Assembly (NCBI RefSeq): GCF_048544455.1
Contig: NC_133529.1
Span: forward strand, 48,027,456-48,091,455
DNA from: Silene latifolia
Lineage: Eukaryota > Streptophyta > Magnoliopsida > Caryophyllales > Caryophyllaceae
Direction: 5' to 3'
Length of the DNA: 64,000 nucleotides
Of the stretch, positions 11,344 to 22,511 are shown piece after piece. Under the pieces are notes generated by a model. It did not search any database, was not told the DNA's origin, and saw only the letters and a program-made list of their open reading frames with translations. Position numbers and translations under genes: made by a program. Position 1 is the stretch's first letter. Every line of letters begins with the position of its first letter.

Positions 11344-13094
11344 TCAAAGATAGATTTGTACACGAGAAGAATGTACACTCTTCCTACTCAAAGCATCAGC
11401 TACAACATTGGCCTTCCCTTCATGGTAGATGATTTCCATGTCATAATCGCCAATCAGCTCCATCCACCTCCTCTGTCTCATGTTCAACTCCTTCTGAGTG
11501 AAGATGTACTTGAGACTCTTGTGATCGGAAAAATACCTTAAAGGTCGCTCCATAAAGGTAATGTCTCCAAATCTTGAGAGCAAACACCACAGCCCCCAAC
11601 TCCAGATCATGAGTAGGGTAGTTCTCCTCATAAGGCTTCAATTGCCTAGAAGCATAGGCAATCACTTTACCATTCTGCATCAACACACATCCCAACCCAT
11701 TCTTCGAGGCATCTGTATAAACCTCAAAGTTCTCGGTCCCTTCAGGCAATGCTAAGACAGGAGCTGTGGTCAAACGCTCCTTTAATGTTTGGAACGCCGT
11801 CTCACAACTCTCATCCCAACGAAACCTGTTCTCTTTCCTCATCAACGCTGTCATAGGTCTAGCTATCTTGGAGAAATCCTTCACGAACCGTCTGTAGTAT
11901 CCAGCTAAACCCAAGAAACTTCTAACCTCGGCAACATTCTTTGGTGCTTCCCACTTTGTCACTGCTTCTATCTTCGCCGGATCCACAGCTACCCCATCTT
12001 TAGAGATCACATGCCCCAGAAAAACAACTTTCTCTAACCAGAACTCACACTTGGATAGCTTAGCATACAACTCATGATCCCTCAAAGTTTGCAACACGAT
12101 CCTCAGATGCTCCTCATGCTCCTCCTTATTCTTAGAGTAGACTAAGATGTCATCGATAAATACCACTACAAACTGGTCCAAGAAGCGTCGAAGATTCTAT
12201 TCATCAAATCCATAAACACTTAGGTGCATTAGACAACCCAAACGGCATCACCACATACTCATAATGGCCATACCTCGACGTGAAAGCTGTCTTTGGTATG
12301 TCCACCTCTCTAATCTTCACCTGATGGTACCCCGACCTCAAATCAATCTTAGAAAAGACTGATGCACCACTCAACTGATCAAACAGGTCATCTATCCTTG
12401 GCAAAGGATACTTGTTCTTTATCGTCACTCGGTTCAGCTCCCTATAATCTATGCACAACCTCAAACTCCCATCTTTCTTCTTCACAAAAAGAACTGGTGC
12501 TCCCCACGGCGATACACTTGGTCTAATGTATCCCTTCTCTATCAAATCATCCAACTGCTTCCTAAGCTCCTCCATCTCCTTAGGACCCATACGGTACGGT
12601 GCCTTAGAGATTGGCCCCGTCCCTGGTTTTAACTCAAAGGTGAAATCTATCTCCCTCTTTGGTGGCAACCCCGGAATCTCCTCTGGAAAAACATCTGCAA
12701 ACTCTCCCACCACTGGTATCTCATCAACTGTCGGACTCTCTATCCGGTCATCTCTCACATGGCACAAGATCAAAGGACATCCCTTCCTCAGATAAGACTT
12801 CAAGGTGACAGCTGCAATCAACTTAACTTTGGGTTTGACTAGAAACCCACGATAAGACACACTAACACCCTTAGGACCTCTTAAAGACACTTTCTTTTGA
12901 TGACAGTCTATCTTAGCTTTATACTTTCCTAACCAATCCATCCCGACTATCATCTCAAAACCGTCAAAAGGAAACTCTAGCAAGTCTACGGGTAGATCAA
13001 CTTGCCCAACTATCATAGATACATCTCTAAACAATCTCCCACATGATACGGACTCACCCGAAGGTATAAAAACTCTCTCACTAATGAGACTCAT
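11344..13094 (-). pseudogene. Chromovirus reverse transcriptase and RNase H, frameshifted
   Basis: Copies element RNA into DNA. On the minus strand 13094-12204 holds the end of protease ([11 protein letters not shown]), the linker and the RT fingers/palm ([29 protein letters not shown]). A frameshift near 12190-12204 leads to 12181-11441 with the catalytic FIDD box ([12 protein letters not shown]), [10 protein letters not shown] and [12 protein letters not shown], followed by RNase H ([11 protein letters not shown], with E and D residues downstream). A second frameshift near 11450-11480 leads to 11631-11344, which ends [10 protein letters not shown], the RNase H C-terminus. Otherwise well conserved; two shifts prevent a full product. 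Confidence 0.9.
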
Positions 13095-13414
13095 ATACCC
13101 TCAAACCCAATGTTTAACATGACTCGAAGACACAAACGATCGAGAAGCCCCGAATCAAACAAAACAAAGGTAGGAATACCATTAACAAGGAATGTACCGG
13201 TGATAACGTGCGCATCTTCCTCGGCTGCTTTCTTCTCCATCATGAATAACTTGCCTTTGGTTTTACGCCCACCTCCCGGGACAAGATCTTGGTGATGTGG
13301 TCGGCTTAGCACCCGACCCTTGATTGTTGTTGTTGTTCGTTGGTGGTTTCTGATAAGAATTACCGCCGTTGCGGTTGCCTCCCCTCTGGTAACTCGACTT
13401 CCCGGTTTGGCCAT
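13091..13414 (-). pseudogene. Chromovirus protease, truncated by frameshift
   Basis: Aspartic protease start. A basic, Thr/Arg-rich leader is followed by VITGTFLVNGIPTFVLFDSG, with the catalytic DSG at about residues 87-89. The frame changes right after the catalytic site, and the remaining flap region is out of frame until the 13094 segment. Context between the gag zinc knuckle and RT supports the call. Confidence 0.75.
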
Positions 13415-14401
13415 GATCCGGCCCGGTGCATTTGCTCATGAAGCTCTGTGCGAGTCTCGGAAAGATCCGGTGCACTTGTGCACTCATGTCTCTTGTGGCC
13501 TACACCACCACAGCTATAGCAAGTCACTCCCCAACTATTACTCACACTTCCACGGCCACGCCCAAAGGAAGCCCCAAAGATGAACCACGACCCGAAGAAA
13601 ATCCCTTGGACCGATTGTGGTTGCCTTTCTTGTGATTAGATTGGCCACCACCCTCGCTCTCGGACTTCCTCTTCTCACCACCTAACCTCTCTTGAGCCAT
13701 CTCCACCAACCTCTCAGCTTTCCCAGCCCTCTCATAAGCTTCCTTAACATCGGTAAGGACTCCCACGGGTAACTTAACAATAATCTTAGGGGTCAACCCC
13801 CTCTCAAACCTCAACGCCAGGTTCTCCTCACTCAAACCCATATCCTCAGATACCTAGACTTCTCATTGAATTGCCTCTGTAGTACTCGGCCACAGACATC
13901 TCGGCGGTCATCTTAAACCGTCGAACTCTTCCCTCAACTTACTCCTCACATGTTTCCGGTACAAACTCCTTCCTCACGACCCCCTACGAAACTCCTCCCA
14001 AGGTATAGCGGGTAACCCTTGGTTTGTATATATCTCCTTAGCACTCACTTTCATTGTATCCCACCACTTGCACCTGCCTCCCTCGGATAGAACGCGCACT
14101 GTTCCACTCTCATCTCATCGGGACGGTGAACCAAATCTAATATGTTCTCCATCTCTCTCAGCCAACTGTCAAGAAGGTTAGGCTCCCCAACTCCCTTCTA
14201 CTCTTTCGGGTTAAACCTCGCGATATAGAGGCTGATTTTAGAATGATCAACCTCCTTCTCCTTCTCCTTATCCTTATCCTTATCCTTCCCCACAGTCTTT
14301 AAAGCCTCAGTGAGAGCATCCTGATGCTCCAACATCTTAACGATGTCATCTATGTTCATAAGCCCAGCTCTCGCATACAAAGCAGTCTTCTTGGGCGGCA
14401 T
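13360..14401 (-). pseudogene. Chromovirus gag, multiply frameshifted
   Basis: The start ATG at 14401 begins MPPKKTALYARAGL, followed by a Lys/Asp/Glu-rich stretch (KDKDKDKEKEKE, around 14290-14245); a stop follows at 14198. A middle piece (13841-13542, with LALRFERGLTP, YERAGKAERLVEMAQ and a Gly/Ser-rich end) and a zinc-knuckle piece (13545-13360) follow in other frames. The knuckle CYSCGGVGHKRHEC fits C-x2-C-x4-H-x4-C. Order and motifs fit a chromovirus gag; the gaps between pieces show it is dead. Confidence 0.8.
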
Positions 14402-14469
14402 CTTGAAACTATATGTAAGAAAGGGTAGACATAAACACACGTACTAAACCTCAAAACACGAAAACACGC

Positions 14470-14745
14470 TGCCCAGAACCCACTCGATCGAGTGTCCAAA
14501 CATACTCGATCGAGTAACGGGCTACTCGATCGAGTGACCAACATACTCGATCGAGTACCCAAACATCAGACCCCAAACAGACCTTCTGATCTCTTACCTA
14601 CTCGACCGAGTAGCCTACTCGATCGAGTGACCCCCTACTCGATCGAGTACCCCTAGTTACTCGATCGAGTACCCCAAAACTCGATTCTGGACTCAAAATC
14701 GTCAAAAACCCACCCGATCGAGTCAGTCCCACTCGATCGAGTCAT
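14470..14745 (-). repeat. CTCGATCGAG palindrome array in chromovirus 5' untranslated region
   Basis: About ten copies of CTCGATCGAG or one-base variants (CTCGACCGAG, CCCGATCGAG), most extended to TACTCGATCGAGTA or ACTCGATCGAGT, spaced 10-40 bp. The array starts about 70 bp upstream of the gag ATG and lies inside the element, not in the LTR. It is the same motif as in the two LTRs. Confidence 0.9.
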
Positions 14746-15206
14746 GCCAATTCAGAAACGCTACCCGCATGCTATATCATATGCTAACATGCTAAACTTT
14801 ATAAAACAGCATTATATCATAACTAAACATGTTACGCATCTTTTCATACGATCTACGAGATCATTTCATCATGTTATTAAACGCCACATTGTAAAACATC
14901 CAACATGTTATCATTCCATCAACAAGTTCCCATATATCATCACTTTTCTTTCACATTCTCAACTTTCTACTTCAACATCCAACAATCACACACACACTTC
15001 ATCACATTCTTACACAAGTTAACCAAACACACATACGACTCGACAAATACTCCCCCCATGTGACCGGTTCAAAATTGTAGGGCGACTTCGCGACTTTAGG
15101 ACGTCTCCCAAGCCTTTGCATTAGCTCCTACAACTTTTACCCCGGGTTCATTTTAGTTGACTCCCTATGTTCATTAGGTTCATTGGTTACAGGTTTCAGG
15201 ATCATC

Positions 15207-15218
15207 GCTCTGATACCA
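15207..15218 (-). other. Primer-binding site, tRNA-iMet
   Basis: TGGTATCAGAGC on the minus strand, two bases after the 5' LTR, complementary to the 3' end of plant initiator tRNA-Met. Confidence 0.92.
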
Positions 15219-15220
15219 TT

Positions 15221-16558
15221 TGTAACACCCCCATACTCCAAGTGCCTTACCAGGACCACTCAGGTATGAAGACATTACCATCTCGGTTGCCCGAGGTATG
15301 ATAATCAAATAAACAATGAAGAAACAACGTTTAATTATAAATACTTAGCGAAGAGTTACAATTCTCAAAACCAAACCAAAAGTACGATACATGTTCTCAA
15401 ACTGACTGTTCTAACTGAAATGTAAATAACTAATAAGCTACAGCGGAAGACTCCTATCATCATGTCGTGGCCATCCCAGCTATCCCAGTACTCATCTCAA
15501 TACCTGCTCAATATCTGCTCACCATCCCCGAATGGATCACCGCAGTTTACAAAACAACAGGGGTCAAGTACTAATCACACAATTCAATATATACCAACAA
15601 CAAGATAAACAGCATGACTTAAGCGTCACACACACACAATCAAGCCAAATCCAATCATCTCAATCCGATCGTCCTTTGGACCACCCCGCCAGGTGGGGAC
15701 CGCGGACGTACCAACCAAATCCCCGCTCCACATAGTGAGCGATAACCCTGTCCATTAATGTGCACATCCCTTCGGTGGCGGGTTCCACAGAAGGCGAAAC
15801 TAGGGCGTGAAGTCACTCCCGCAAGTGACCCCACTCCCGAGGACACGCCTCAAGAACCACAGATTCTGATTACAATCACAATCACAATCACAACCGTCAC
15901 AATACAATTATTACATCAACAATTAATCTCAACACATCAACCAATATCCCATTATGGGACTAATGCGAGTAGGAAATCCCTGCGGTAAGCACACAATCGA
16001 CGGTCTCTCTTCTTTGAATCAAAAGCTTCTTCTATGAACCCTCCTCCTATCATACAACACATAAAGGCTACCAAATCACATACTACACATAAAACCCCCA
16101 AATCTCTAAATTAGGGTTTAACCAAATCAAAGGAAAGACAATGAAAAGGGTACATAGATCTTACCCTCGACGCAAGGAACTCAACGGTATAATCAATGCT
16201 AAGAACCGACCTTCCAAACTCAGGGATTGCTAATAATGCGATTCGGAAGATGAACTTGCTTGCTTTCTCTCTTAAACAGTAATTTAGGTTTTGCAAAAGT
16301 GATTTAGAATAATGACGACAAAGCTTATATACCTTAATCGCATATTTAACAAAACCCGAGAAAATTCCCAGTAAAAAAGGTTACTCGATCGAGTACCCAA
16401 GGATACTCGATCGAGTACCCCCTACTCGATCAGTACCTGACTACTCGATCGAGTACCCAACAGGTCAGAAACTTTTCTAAAACGCAACTTACCCTTACTC
16501 GACAGAGTAAGGCCTACTCGATAGAGTACCCCAAGACTTATAAATACGGAGTATTACA
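15221..16558 (-). repeat. 5' LTR of nested chromovirus
   Basis: 1,338 bp, beginning TGTAATACTCC at 16558 on the minus strand. It has the U3 palindrome cluster at 16381-16530, a TATA box TATATAAGC at 16323-16331, and R/U5 continuing to the PBS. It is followed on the right by the TSD copy ACCCA (16559-16563). Confidence 0.92.
16323..16331 (-). promoter_or_regulatory. TATA box of chromovirus 5' LTR
   Basis: GGTATATAAGC on the minus strand, present in both LTRs and about 50 bp downstream of the TACTCGATCGAGTA cluster. Confidence 0.6.
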
Positions 16559-16563
16559 ACCCA

Positions 16564-17917
16564 ACTGACTCAACTAGCATCTTCAAGCTCACAAAGACAA
16601 AAGGGGCAATTACCACCTCAAAGTAATCCCCCAAGACATGAAACGGTTAGTGCCATTCACTTGAGAAGTGGTACAAGGTATGAAGCACCGAAGAAGCAAG
16701 TTGAGGATGAAGTGGTGGAACCTAGTGACAAAGAAGAAGTTGTGCAAAACTCCAAAGGTGGAGAACCATCAAAAGAACAAGTTTCAAAGAAAAGTGCAGA
16801 TAAGGCCAAGGAGAAGGAGCCCATTGTGATTAGACTTCCTTTTTCAAGTCGTCAAGCCAAGCCCAAATTTGATGACCAACTTGGAAAATTTATGGAAATT
16901 GTGAAGAATTTGGAAGTCTCAATTCCTTTCACGGAATTAATCAATCACGTGCCGGCCTATGCAAAGTACATGAAAGACATCCTTACGAAAAAGAAGTTGA
17001 TCCGGAAGCTTGAAACTATCGCCTTCACTAAGGTGAGTAGTGCAATCCTTCAAGGGAGTTCACCTCCAAAACTTAAAGATCCGGGAAGCTTCTCAATACC
17101 GTGTACCATTGGTGACACCACGATCAACAAAGCCTTATGTGATCTAGGGGCTAGTGTGAGTGTTATGCCGTACTCGGTGAGTAAAAGGTTAGGGATGGGA
17201 GAGCTTAAATGCACCAATATCACACTCCAAATGGCCGATAGATCGACGAAGACACCATTAGGGGTATGGGAAGATATTCCCGTAAGAGTTGGGGAATTTT
17301 TCATCCCGGTGGACTTTGTCATTGTTGACATGGAAGAAGACTCTAATATTCCAATCATTCTAGGTAGACCTTTCTTACACACCGCGGGTGCGGTGATAGA
17401 TGTGAAGCATGGAGAGCTCACTCTAGAAGTGGGAGATGAGAGCATAACTTTCAATCTTGACAAGACCATGAGAGCTCCCCGTTTGCATGAACCATGTTTT
17501 ATGGTTGATCATTATAGTCGTAAGGATGATAGGAAGAAGTCGGAATTCCAATGGAAGAAGAAAATTGATGATGCTCCATTCAAAGAGCAAGAGATTAACA
17601 ACAAAGAGAGCTTAAAAAGCTCATCCATGACAAGTAAAGAAGATGGCTTTGTTGGCCAAAACAAGAAAGTGGGAGAGTTGTCTCTATCAACTCAAGAGAT
17701 CTTTAATGATCAAGTAGATGAAGTTTGCGGTCTTTGGGACGATGAGTTTGAAGGGATTTTCAATCCCTACATTGGTAATGCTATCGATCGAGACCAACAT
17801 GAAGGACAACAAGTACGAAGATCTATTGAGGATCTTTATCATGGTAATGAACAAGCTTTTGACTACTTCTTCAAGGTGTTGAGTAACATCAACAACACCT
17901 TGAACATGCCCCCATGA
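16564..17917 (+). CDS. A2 gag C-terminus and aspartic protease
   Basis: Continues the gag frame after the nested insertion. After a polar, Lys/Glu-rich stretch with the Athila-typical HLRSGTRYE start, an aspartic protease domain is visible: catalytic CDLGASVSVMP (about 17137-17169), a flap-like middle, and IILGRPFLHTAGAVID (about 17356-17403). It would cleave the gag polyprotein. DLGAS in place of DTGAS is usual in plant Athila/Tat proteases. The frame ends with a charged tail and a stop at 17917. No reverse transcriptase follows in any frame, unlike autonomous Athila elements. The open frame over some 450 codons suggests relatively late decay. Confidence 0.85.
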
Positions 17918-18235
17918 CATCTCTATAAGGATGAGAGTTTGGTGGAGTCCTCTCCAAACCACCATTTGTAAATATTTATAACTCCCTAACTTGCATTTTA
18001 ATTCTTACATTGTATTTTTGTCATTTTTGGATTTTTTATGCCTTGTTCAATATATTTATCATTTTTGAGAGAAGAGAGGGAGGGACTAATGATTTTATTG
18101 ATGTGTAGTGCTTCAACTTAGTGTAGGGATAGCAATTGCCTAGGCTATTCATGCCTTCGTAGTGCCCCTACAATGAAGAACACGGGATTTGAAGAATGAA
18201 AATGACACGGGATATGCAAGTGCACGGATGGAACT

Positions 18236-18630
18236 GAATCCGGGTAGACCAGGAGGAATCTGAGCGTCCTTATGGGTAATCCGCTCGTCTTGTGGGAATC
18301 CGAGCGTCTATGGAAGAGTCCGTCCATCCAAATGAGCTGCAAAATTGAAAATATTGGTCTGTTAGAGAATCCGAGCGTCCCAGCAGAGAAGACGCTCACA
18401 AATCAACGAATCCGCTCGTGTCGTGCGGGAAGACGCTCGTCTTTTTGCCGGTGCGGATTAAGAAAATTCATCAATGAGAATCCGCTCGTCTTTAAGGGAA
18501 TCCGCTCGTCTTACTTGCAGAATCCGCTCGTCTTCTCTGAAAGACGCTCGTCTTTAGGCGAGATTTCCTGAAGCCAAATTGAGCAGAATCCGAGCGTCCC
18601 GACGGGAATCCGCTCGTCTTCCCCCTGCAG
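18236..18630 (+). repeat. Internal array of AATCCGCTCGTCTT / AATCCGAGCGTC motifs
   Basis: About fifteen copies of AATCCGCTCGTCTT, AATCCGAGCGTC and related GACGCTCGTCTT units, irregularly spaced 15-45 bp apart in the stretch between protease and ORF-1. The units match those of the A-family LTR U3 clusters. This is not CRISPR: spacing is irregular and units degenerate. It ends 19 bp before a TATA-like box and about 340 bp before the ORF-1 ATG. Confidence 0.88.
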
Positions 18631-18648
18631 TTTTGAAAATTTCGGGTG

Positions 18649-18657
18649 TTTTAAATA
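18649..18657 (+). promoter_or_regulatory. TATA-like box downstream of internal array
   Basis: TTTTAAATA followed by CCCC, resembling the LTR box TATAAATACCC, and placed after a motif array as in the LTR. It is followed by a CATT-rich, AUG-free leader to the ORF-1 start. A candidate internal promoter by position and resemblance only. Confidence 0.35.
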
Positions 18658-18701
18658 CCCCTTCCCACATTCATTTCATTCATTCATACATTCAAACACT
18701 A

Positions 18702-18735
18702 CCCAAAAACCCCAAAACCCCAAAACCCCAAAACC
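18702..18735 (+). repeat. CCCCAAAA short tandem tract
   Basis: Four C-runs in the form (CCCCAAAA)n in the leader of ORF-1. The complementary strand has four G-runs and could form a G-quadruplex. Not a plant telomere repeat (CCCTAAA). Confidence 0.8.
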
Positions 18736-18972
18736 CTCATCCTCTCCATCACCAAAAACAATATTTCCTCAACCAAATTCAACAAAATCAAATCCAAACT
18801 TCCTTACAACAACAATCAATCACTCCTTTTGTAACAATAATCAATCCAAGCGCCAAAATCTTCAACCTTTGAGTCGATTTTTGAAATACAAAGGCAAGTC
18901 CTTTCATCTTAAAATCGATTTGGGTATAATTGGAAATTGAAGATTTTCAATCTTTTCTTGGTATAATCATTA

Positions 18973-20536
18973 ATGTCAAGAACAAAAGGAGCAACAAAGG
19001 CACTCAAGGCAAAGGCACTCTCAAAAACGCAACAAAGCCTTCAAGCAAAGAAAGCTTCAATGGCTCTGGTGGTTGCTAATGCAAACTTGGAAGTTCAACA
19101 ACAACAAGATCCTCCCTTGGAAGCAACAACAACTCCGGAAATTGCTCAATTATCAAACTATCCGGAGGTAATTTTCATTTCCGACTCCCATAGGGATACA
19201 TTTGCCAAGTATGCTAAGAAAACCATCCTACCCACCAAATTCATATGTGAAGATACCTTGAACAAATTGGGTGTCTTTGAACAAAAAAGAGTCTTCTTTG
19301 AAGCCATGGGGTTGGGAAAATTGTTTACTACAAGGGAATTGACATACCCCTCCCTTACCTTGGAATTCTTAAGTTCATTGAAAGTGACTAAGGTAGAGAC
19401 TAGAACATACACCGAGGTTCGCCTTGCCAATGTGAATAGGCGCATCACCTTTGATGTTTTTAGTAAAGCGTTAGGTCTTAGTGATACACCTTATTATCAC
19501 AAGAAGCCCGAAAAGTATGACCCCGCTCCTCTTTGGGAGGCGATTTCCGGGAAGAAATTTGAGAACTTTCATGCTTGTCGCTCTATTAGTCCACCATCCG
19601 GGCATTAGAGTGTGGCACAAGGTCATCGGGAATACTATAATTGCAAGAAAAGACACTAATAACTTTACAAAACTCGATTGTGTTCTACTTGAGTCGGCCT
19701 TAAATGTCGGAAGGGAATTCACCAAGCCTTACAATGCTCTAAGGCTTTTGGTGGAAAGATGGCTCAATATTGATTGTGGAAAGGAAGGCACCGCTTTTAT
19801 CGTAAATGGAGGTCTAGTTACTCTCTTGGCCAAGCACTTTGACGCAAGTTTCAACAAGGATAACAAGTATGTGGCGATCAAAGGGGGTCATCTCATTGAC
19901 ATGGATGCCATGATTAACAAGTACAAGTGGGTCAACCATAATCCTCTTGACACCAACTATGGGTGGCTCACCAATGATGCTATATCTTTCACTTTGCCTT
20001 CCAAGATTTGCCGCTTGAGTGCTCATCGAACAAACTACCTACTTCCACTCTCAAAGGGCGCCGAGTACATCATCCGTCAACAAAGGGGCGAAATTGAAGA
20101 GCCCTCCTCCTCCATTGTCACACCACCCTATCCATTCAAATATCAAGAGTTCAAACCCGAAGGTGTTGAAGTGGGCAATGATTACATGACTCTACTCATG
20201 CAAGAGATGCACAAACAAGTTTATAATGATCGAGTAGATGCATACTTGGCCCAATATCCACCCCTCCTTCATTTAGCTAAGCAAGGACTACTTGATCCTT
20301 CATGTCCTTTGCCTAGTTGGGCGGATAGGGAAGTCTTCTTTCCAAGTACATCTAGGGGTGAAAGACCGGGTGAAGATGAGGTTGTTGATGATGAGGGCGT
20401 TGATGAAGAGGTAGATGAAGAAGAAGAGGCAAATGAAGATGATGAAGGAAGTGAGCAAGGAAGTGAAGAGGGGAGTGGAGATGAGTCCACTTCTATGGAG
20501 GAAAATGATGACAATGATGATATGGTGGAAGACTAG
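18973..20536 (+). pseudogene. Athila ORF-1-type protein, one frameshift
   Basis: Gene of unknown function found in Athila-group elements. The first segment (18973-19608) starts with a basic, Lys/Thr-rich N-terminus and holds the family's core (LGVFEQKRVFFEAMGLGKLF, YPSLTLEFLSSLKV). Near 19580 the frame shifts, and the remainder continues to 20536 with HHPGIRVWHKVIGNT and ends in a very acidic tail (Glu/Asp-rich, about 20370-20530). Element B carries a homologue in the same relative place. With one shift it is nearly intact. Resemblance to the ATHILA ORF-1 Pfam family is from recognition of the EFLSSL region and was not tested by search. The acidic tail suggests binding to basic partners, which is a guess. 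Confidence 0.72.
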
Positions 20537-22511
20537 CAAGCTTTGGAGGCTCCTACCCTCTTGAGGTTTGTCTACCTCTTTCTTTGTTTTATTTATTTTA
20601 TCTTGATCATAGTTTGGAGAGTCCTAGCAACATGAGGACTAACACCTCGGCCCCATTGAGGTGTTCTTTTATTGTTCCCATTTGAAAATCCAAAATGACA
20701 ATATATAGTTTCATGCATTGCATCTTGTGTGCATGAACTACCCCAAAATTAAAGACATTAGAAATAATGTCTATCTCGGTTTGGGGAAGTACATGCATAC
20801 GCAACGGGAGTTAATCTAAATTACGCTCTCCGTCATCAACAAAAACCCATGCATCATGTAGTGTAGATTAGTATAGCTTGCATTTAGTATAGAACTCATG
20901 CATCATACTTGCATAATTTCCTATCATTTTGGCTATTGAGCACAATGCCCATATTAGTGTGGGGATGGGAAATTCTAACTTAACTTTTATTCAAAAATAA
21001 AAAAAAAAATTGAAAAACCAAAAACAAGTTCATTTCCTTTGTAGTGTATACTTGTATATATTTTTCTAAAAAGGATGTGACTTGTATATATTGTTGTATA
21101 TATTGTGTTTGTTCTATCCTTGTTCACATTGATCGACTACGCCACATCCGAGACATGAGGATATTGAAGACCGCATGGTATGATCTTTCCAATCTCCTTT
21201 TTCCTCTCTATGTTAATGACTACGTGGATTTATTTTGATTGATACGGTATAAACAATGTGAATTTAGGATTGCATTTAGATTATTTGGCATACTAGTTGG
21301 TAGAAGCATATGCATTAGGATGTATAAATGTTAGTTGCATCATGGCATATAGTTGCATGTTAGAAAAATTTTGTGAAACCGTCTATTTGGGAAGCTTGAC
21401 AAGTGTATATAAGGCCCTAGTAGATGCTTTTTGTTCTTAAGACTTTGCTTGTTAGAATACTTGTAAAACACCCTAGGATGTGTTATGCTAGTATCCTTTG
21501 ACCCATGGATTAAGGCCTAGTCAAGTATACCTTGTGGTGTGATAACTCCTTGGCTACCGTTTATTCCAAGGTGACCCTTGAAACCATGCAACCATCATTC
21601 ATCCATGTTCTACCATACATTTTGTCATCAAAGGGAATGGGCACAAAAATTGTTCAAAATTTGAGTTCAAGAAATGAAAAGAAAAGAAAAGAAAAAGATT
21701 GCGAATGCATCAAAAGAAAAGAGGAGCAAAAATAGAACTCCTATGCTTCAAATATAAGGCAGCCTCACTACATATGGGGTGACTTTGAAAATGTTCAAAA
21801 GAAAATGCAAAAAGTTGAAAAGTTGTCAAGTGTTGAAATGCCAAAAATCAAAAGAAATGGCAAAAATAAAGTGTTCTCATATGTTATATGCCACAAGAAA
21901 TTGGGGGGAAAAACAAACAACAAAAGCAAATTCCCAAATGAAACTCAAATACTATCGATCCCTTTATCCATCGTATCCATTTTTGTGCATGGTAGAGAGG
22001 GGACGACCCTTCTTCTTGTCTAGGCAAGAGGGGGAATTCCGCGATCCTCCAGTGTTTCTAACACCATAGGGAGTCTATTCTTGACAAAAGCATTTAACGA
22101 TTGAGGACAAAGGTACCCTAGCTTGACACAACTTGGAGGTGATTTATTGGTATCCTTCTAGGCTTAGTAGTTTAAAGAAATTGCATCTATGAAGGAGTGT
22201 GTACCCTTGAATTGCTTCCCTTGTAGATAATTTCCGCCACTTAGATGAGGAAAGTGGCTATTCTTTTGTAGATGCATCCATTACTTGATTTTGTGTGCTT
22301 TAATGCTTGGATGTGTCGCCATTTTGGCAAGACCCACCTTGCCTTGCAAGAAGGCATCCTACCTCATGGTTGTCTTGTTGTGAGTTGAAGGGGCGGAGTG
22401 AGACCCGCTAATTGTCTCATATCGGCTATGTTATTAGGTTAGTTTAAATAACGGTCCTAGTCTTTGTCACCTCTTTACTCGGGACGAGCAAATGTTCAGT
22501 TTGGGGATATT
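20537..22511 (+). other. A2 3' untranslated region with hairpins, ending in polypurine tract
   Basis: No convincing gene. Contents: a hairpin at 20642-20664 (ACACCTC ... GAGGTGT), a longer stem-loop at 20727-20800, an A/G-rich run around 21670-21730, and at the end TTTGGGGATATT (about 22499-22511) directly before the LTR, which acts as polypurine tract. Short open frames here have no family features. Confidence 0.75.
20727..20800 (+). other. Long imperfect stem-loop (74 nt)
   Basis: Outer arms GTGTGCATGAACTACCCC (20727-20744) and GGGGAAGTACATGCATAC (20783-20800) pair at about 15 of 18 positions. The inner arms AGACATTA and TAATGTCT (20753-20772) pair perfectly around a GAAA loop. An asymmetric internal loop separates them. 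Function unknown. Confidence 0.65.

Larger units (their letters stand above)
8254..16558 (-). mobile_element. Nested Tekay-type chromovirus (Ty3/Gypsy), complete but decayed
   Basis: An 8,305-bp element with LTRs 8254-9601 and 15221-16558, TG...CA ends, tRNA-iMet PBS (15207-15218), polypurine tract next to the 3' LTR (9603-9614) and TSD ACCCA. Minus-strand gene order is gag, protease, RT, RNase H, integrase, chromodomain-type C-terminus, as in the Tekay/Del clade. Several frameshifts break gag and pol. LTR differences are numerous and include clustered changes (for example around 8700-8750 against 15660-15710), so the insertion is old relative to the Copia element at 35300. Confidence 0.93.

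Noticed and set aside
12451..12795. Plus-strand frame over chromovirus RT
   Set aside because: Shadow of the conserved minus-strand RT frame.
18236..18630. Repeat array looked CRISPR-like
   Set aside because: Units are degenerate, in mixed variants and irregularly spaced; the DNA is eukaryotic and the motif recurs in the element's LTRs.
18702..18735. Possible telomere-type repeat (CCCCAAAA)
   Set aside because: That is a ciliate telomere unit; the plant unit is CCCTAAA, the tract is only about four units long and is embedded in an element leader.
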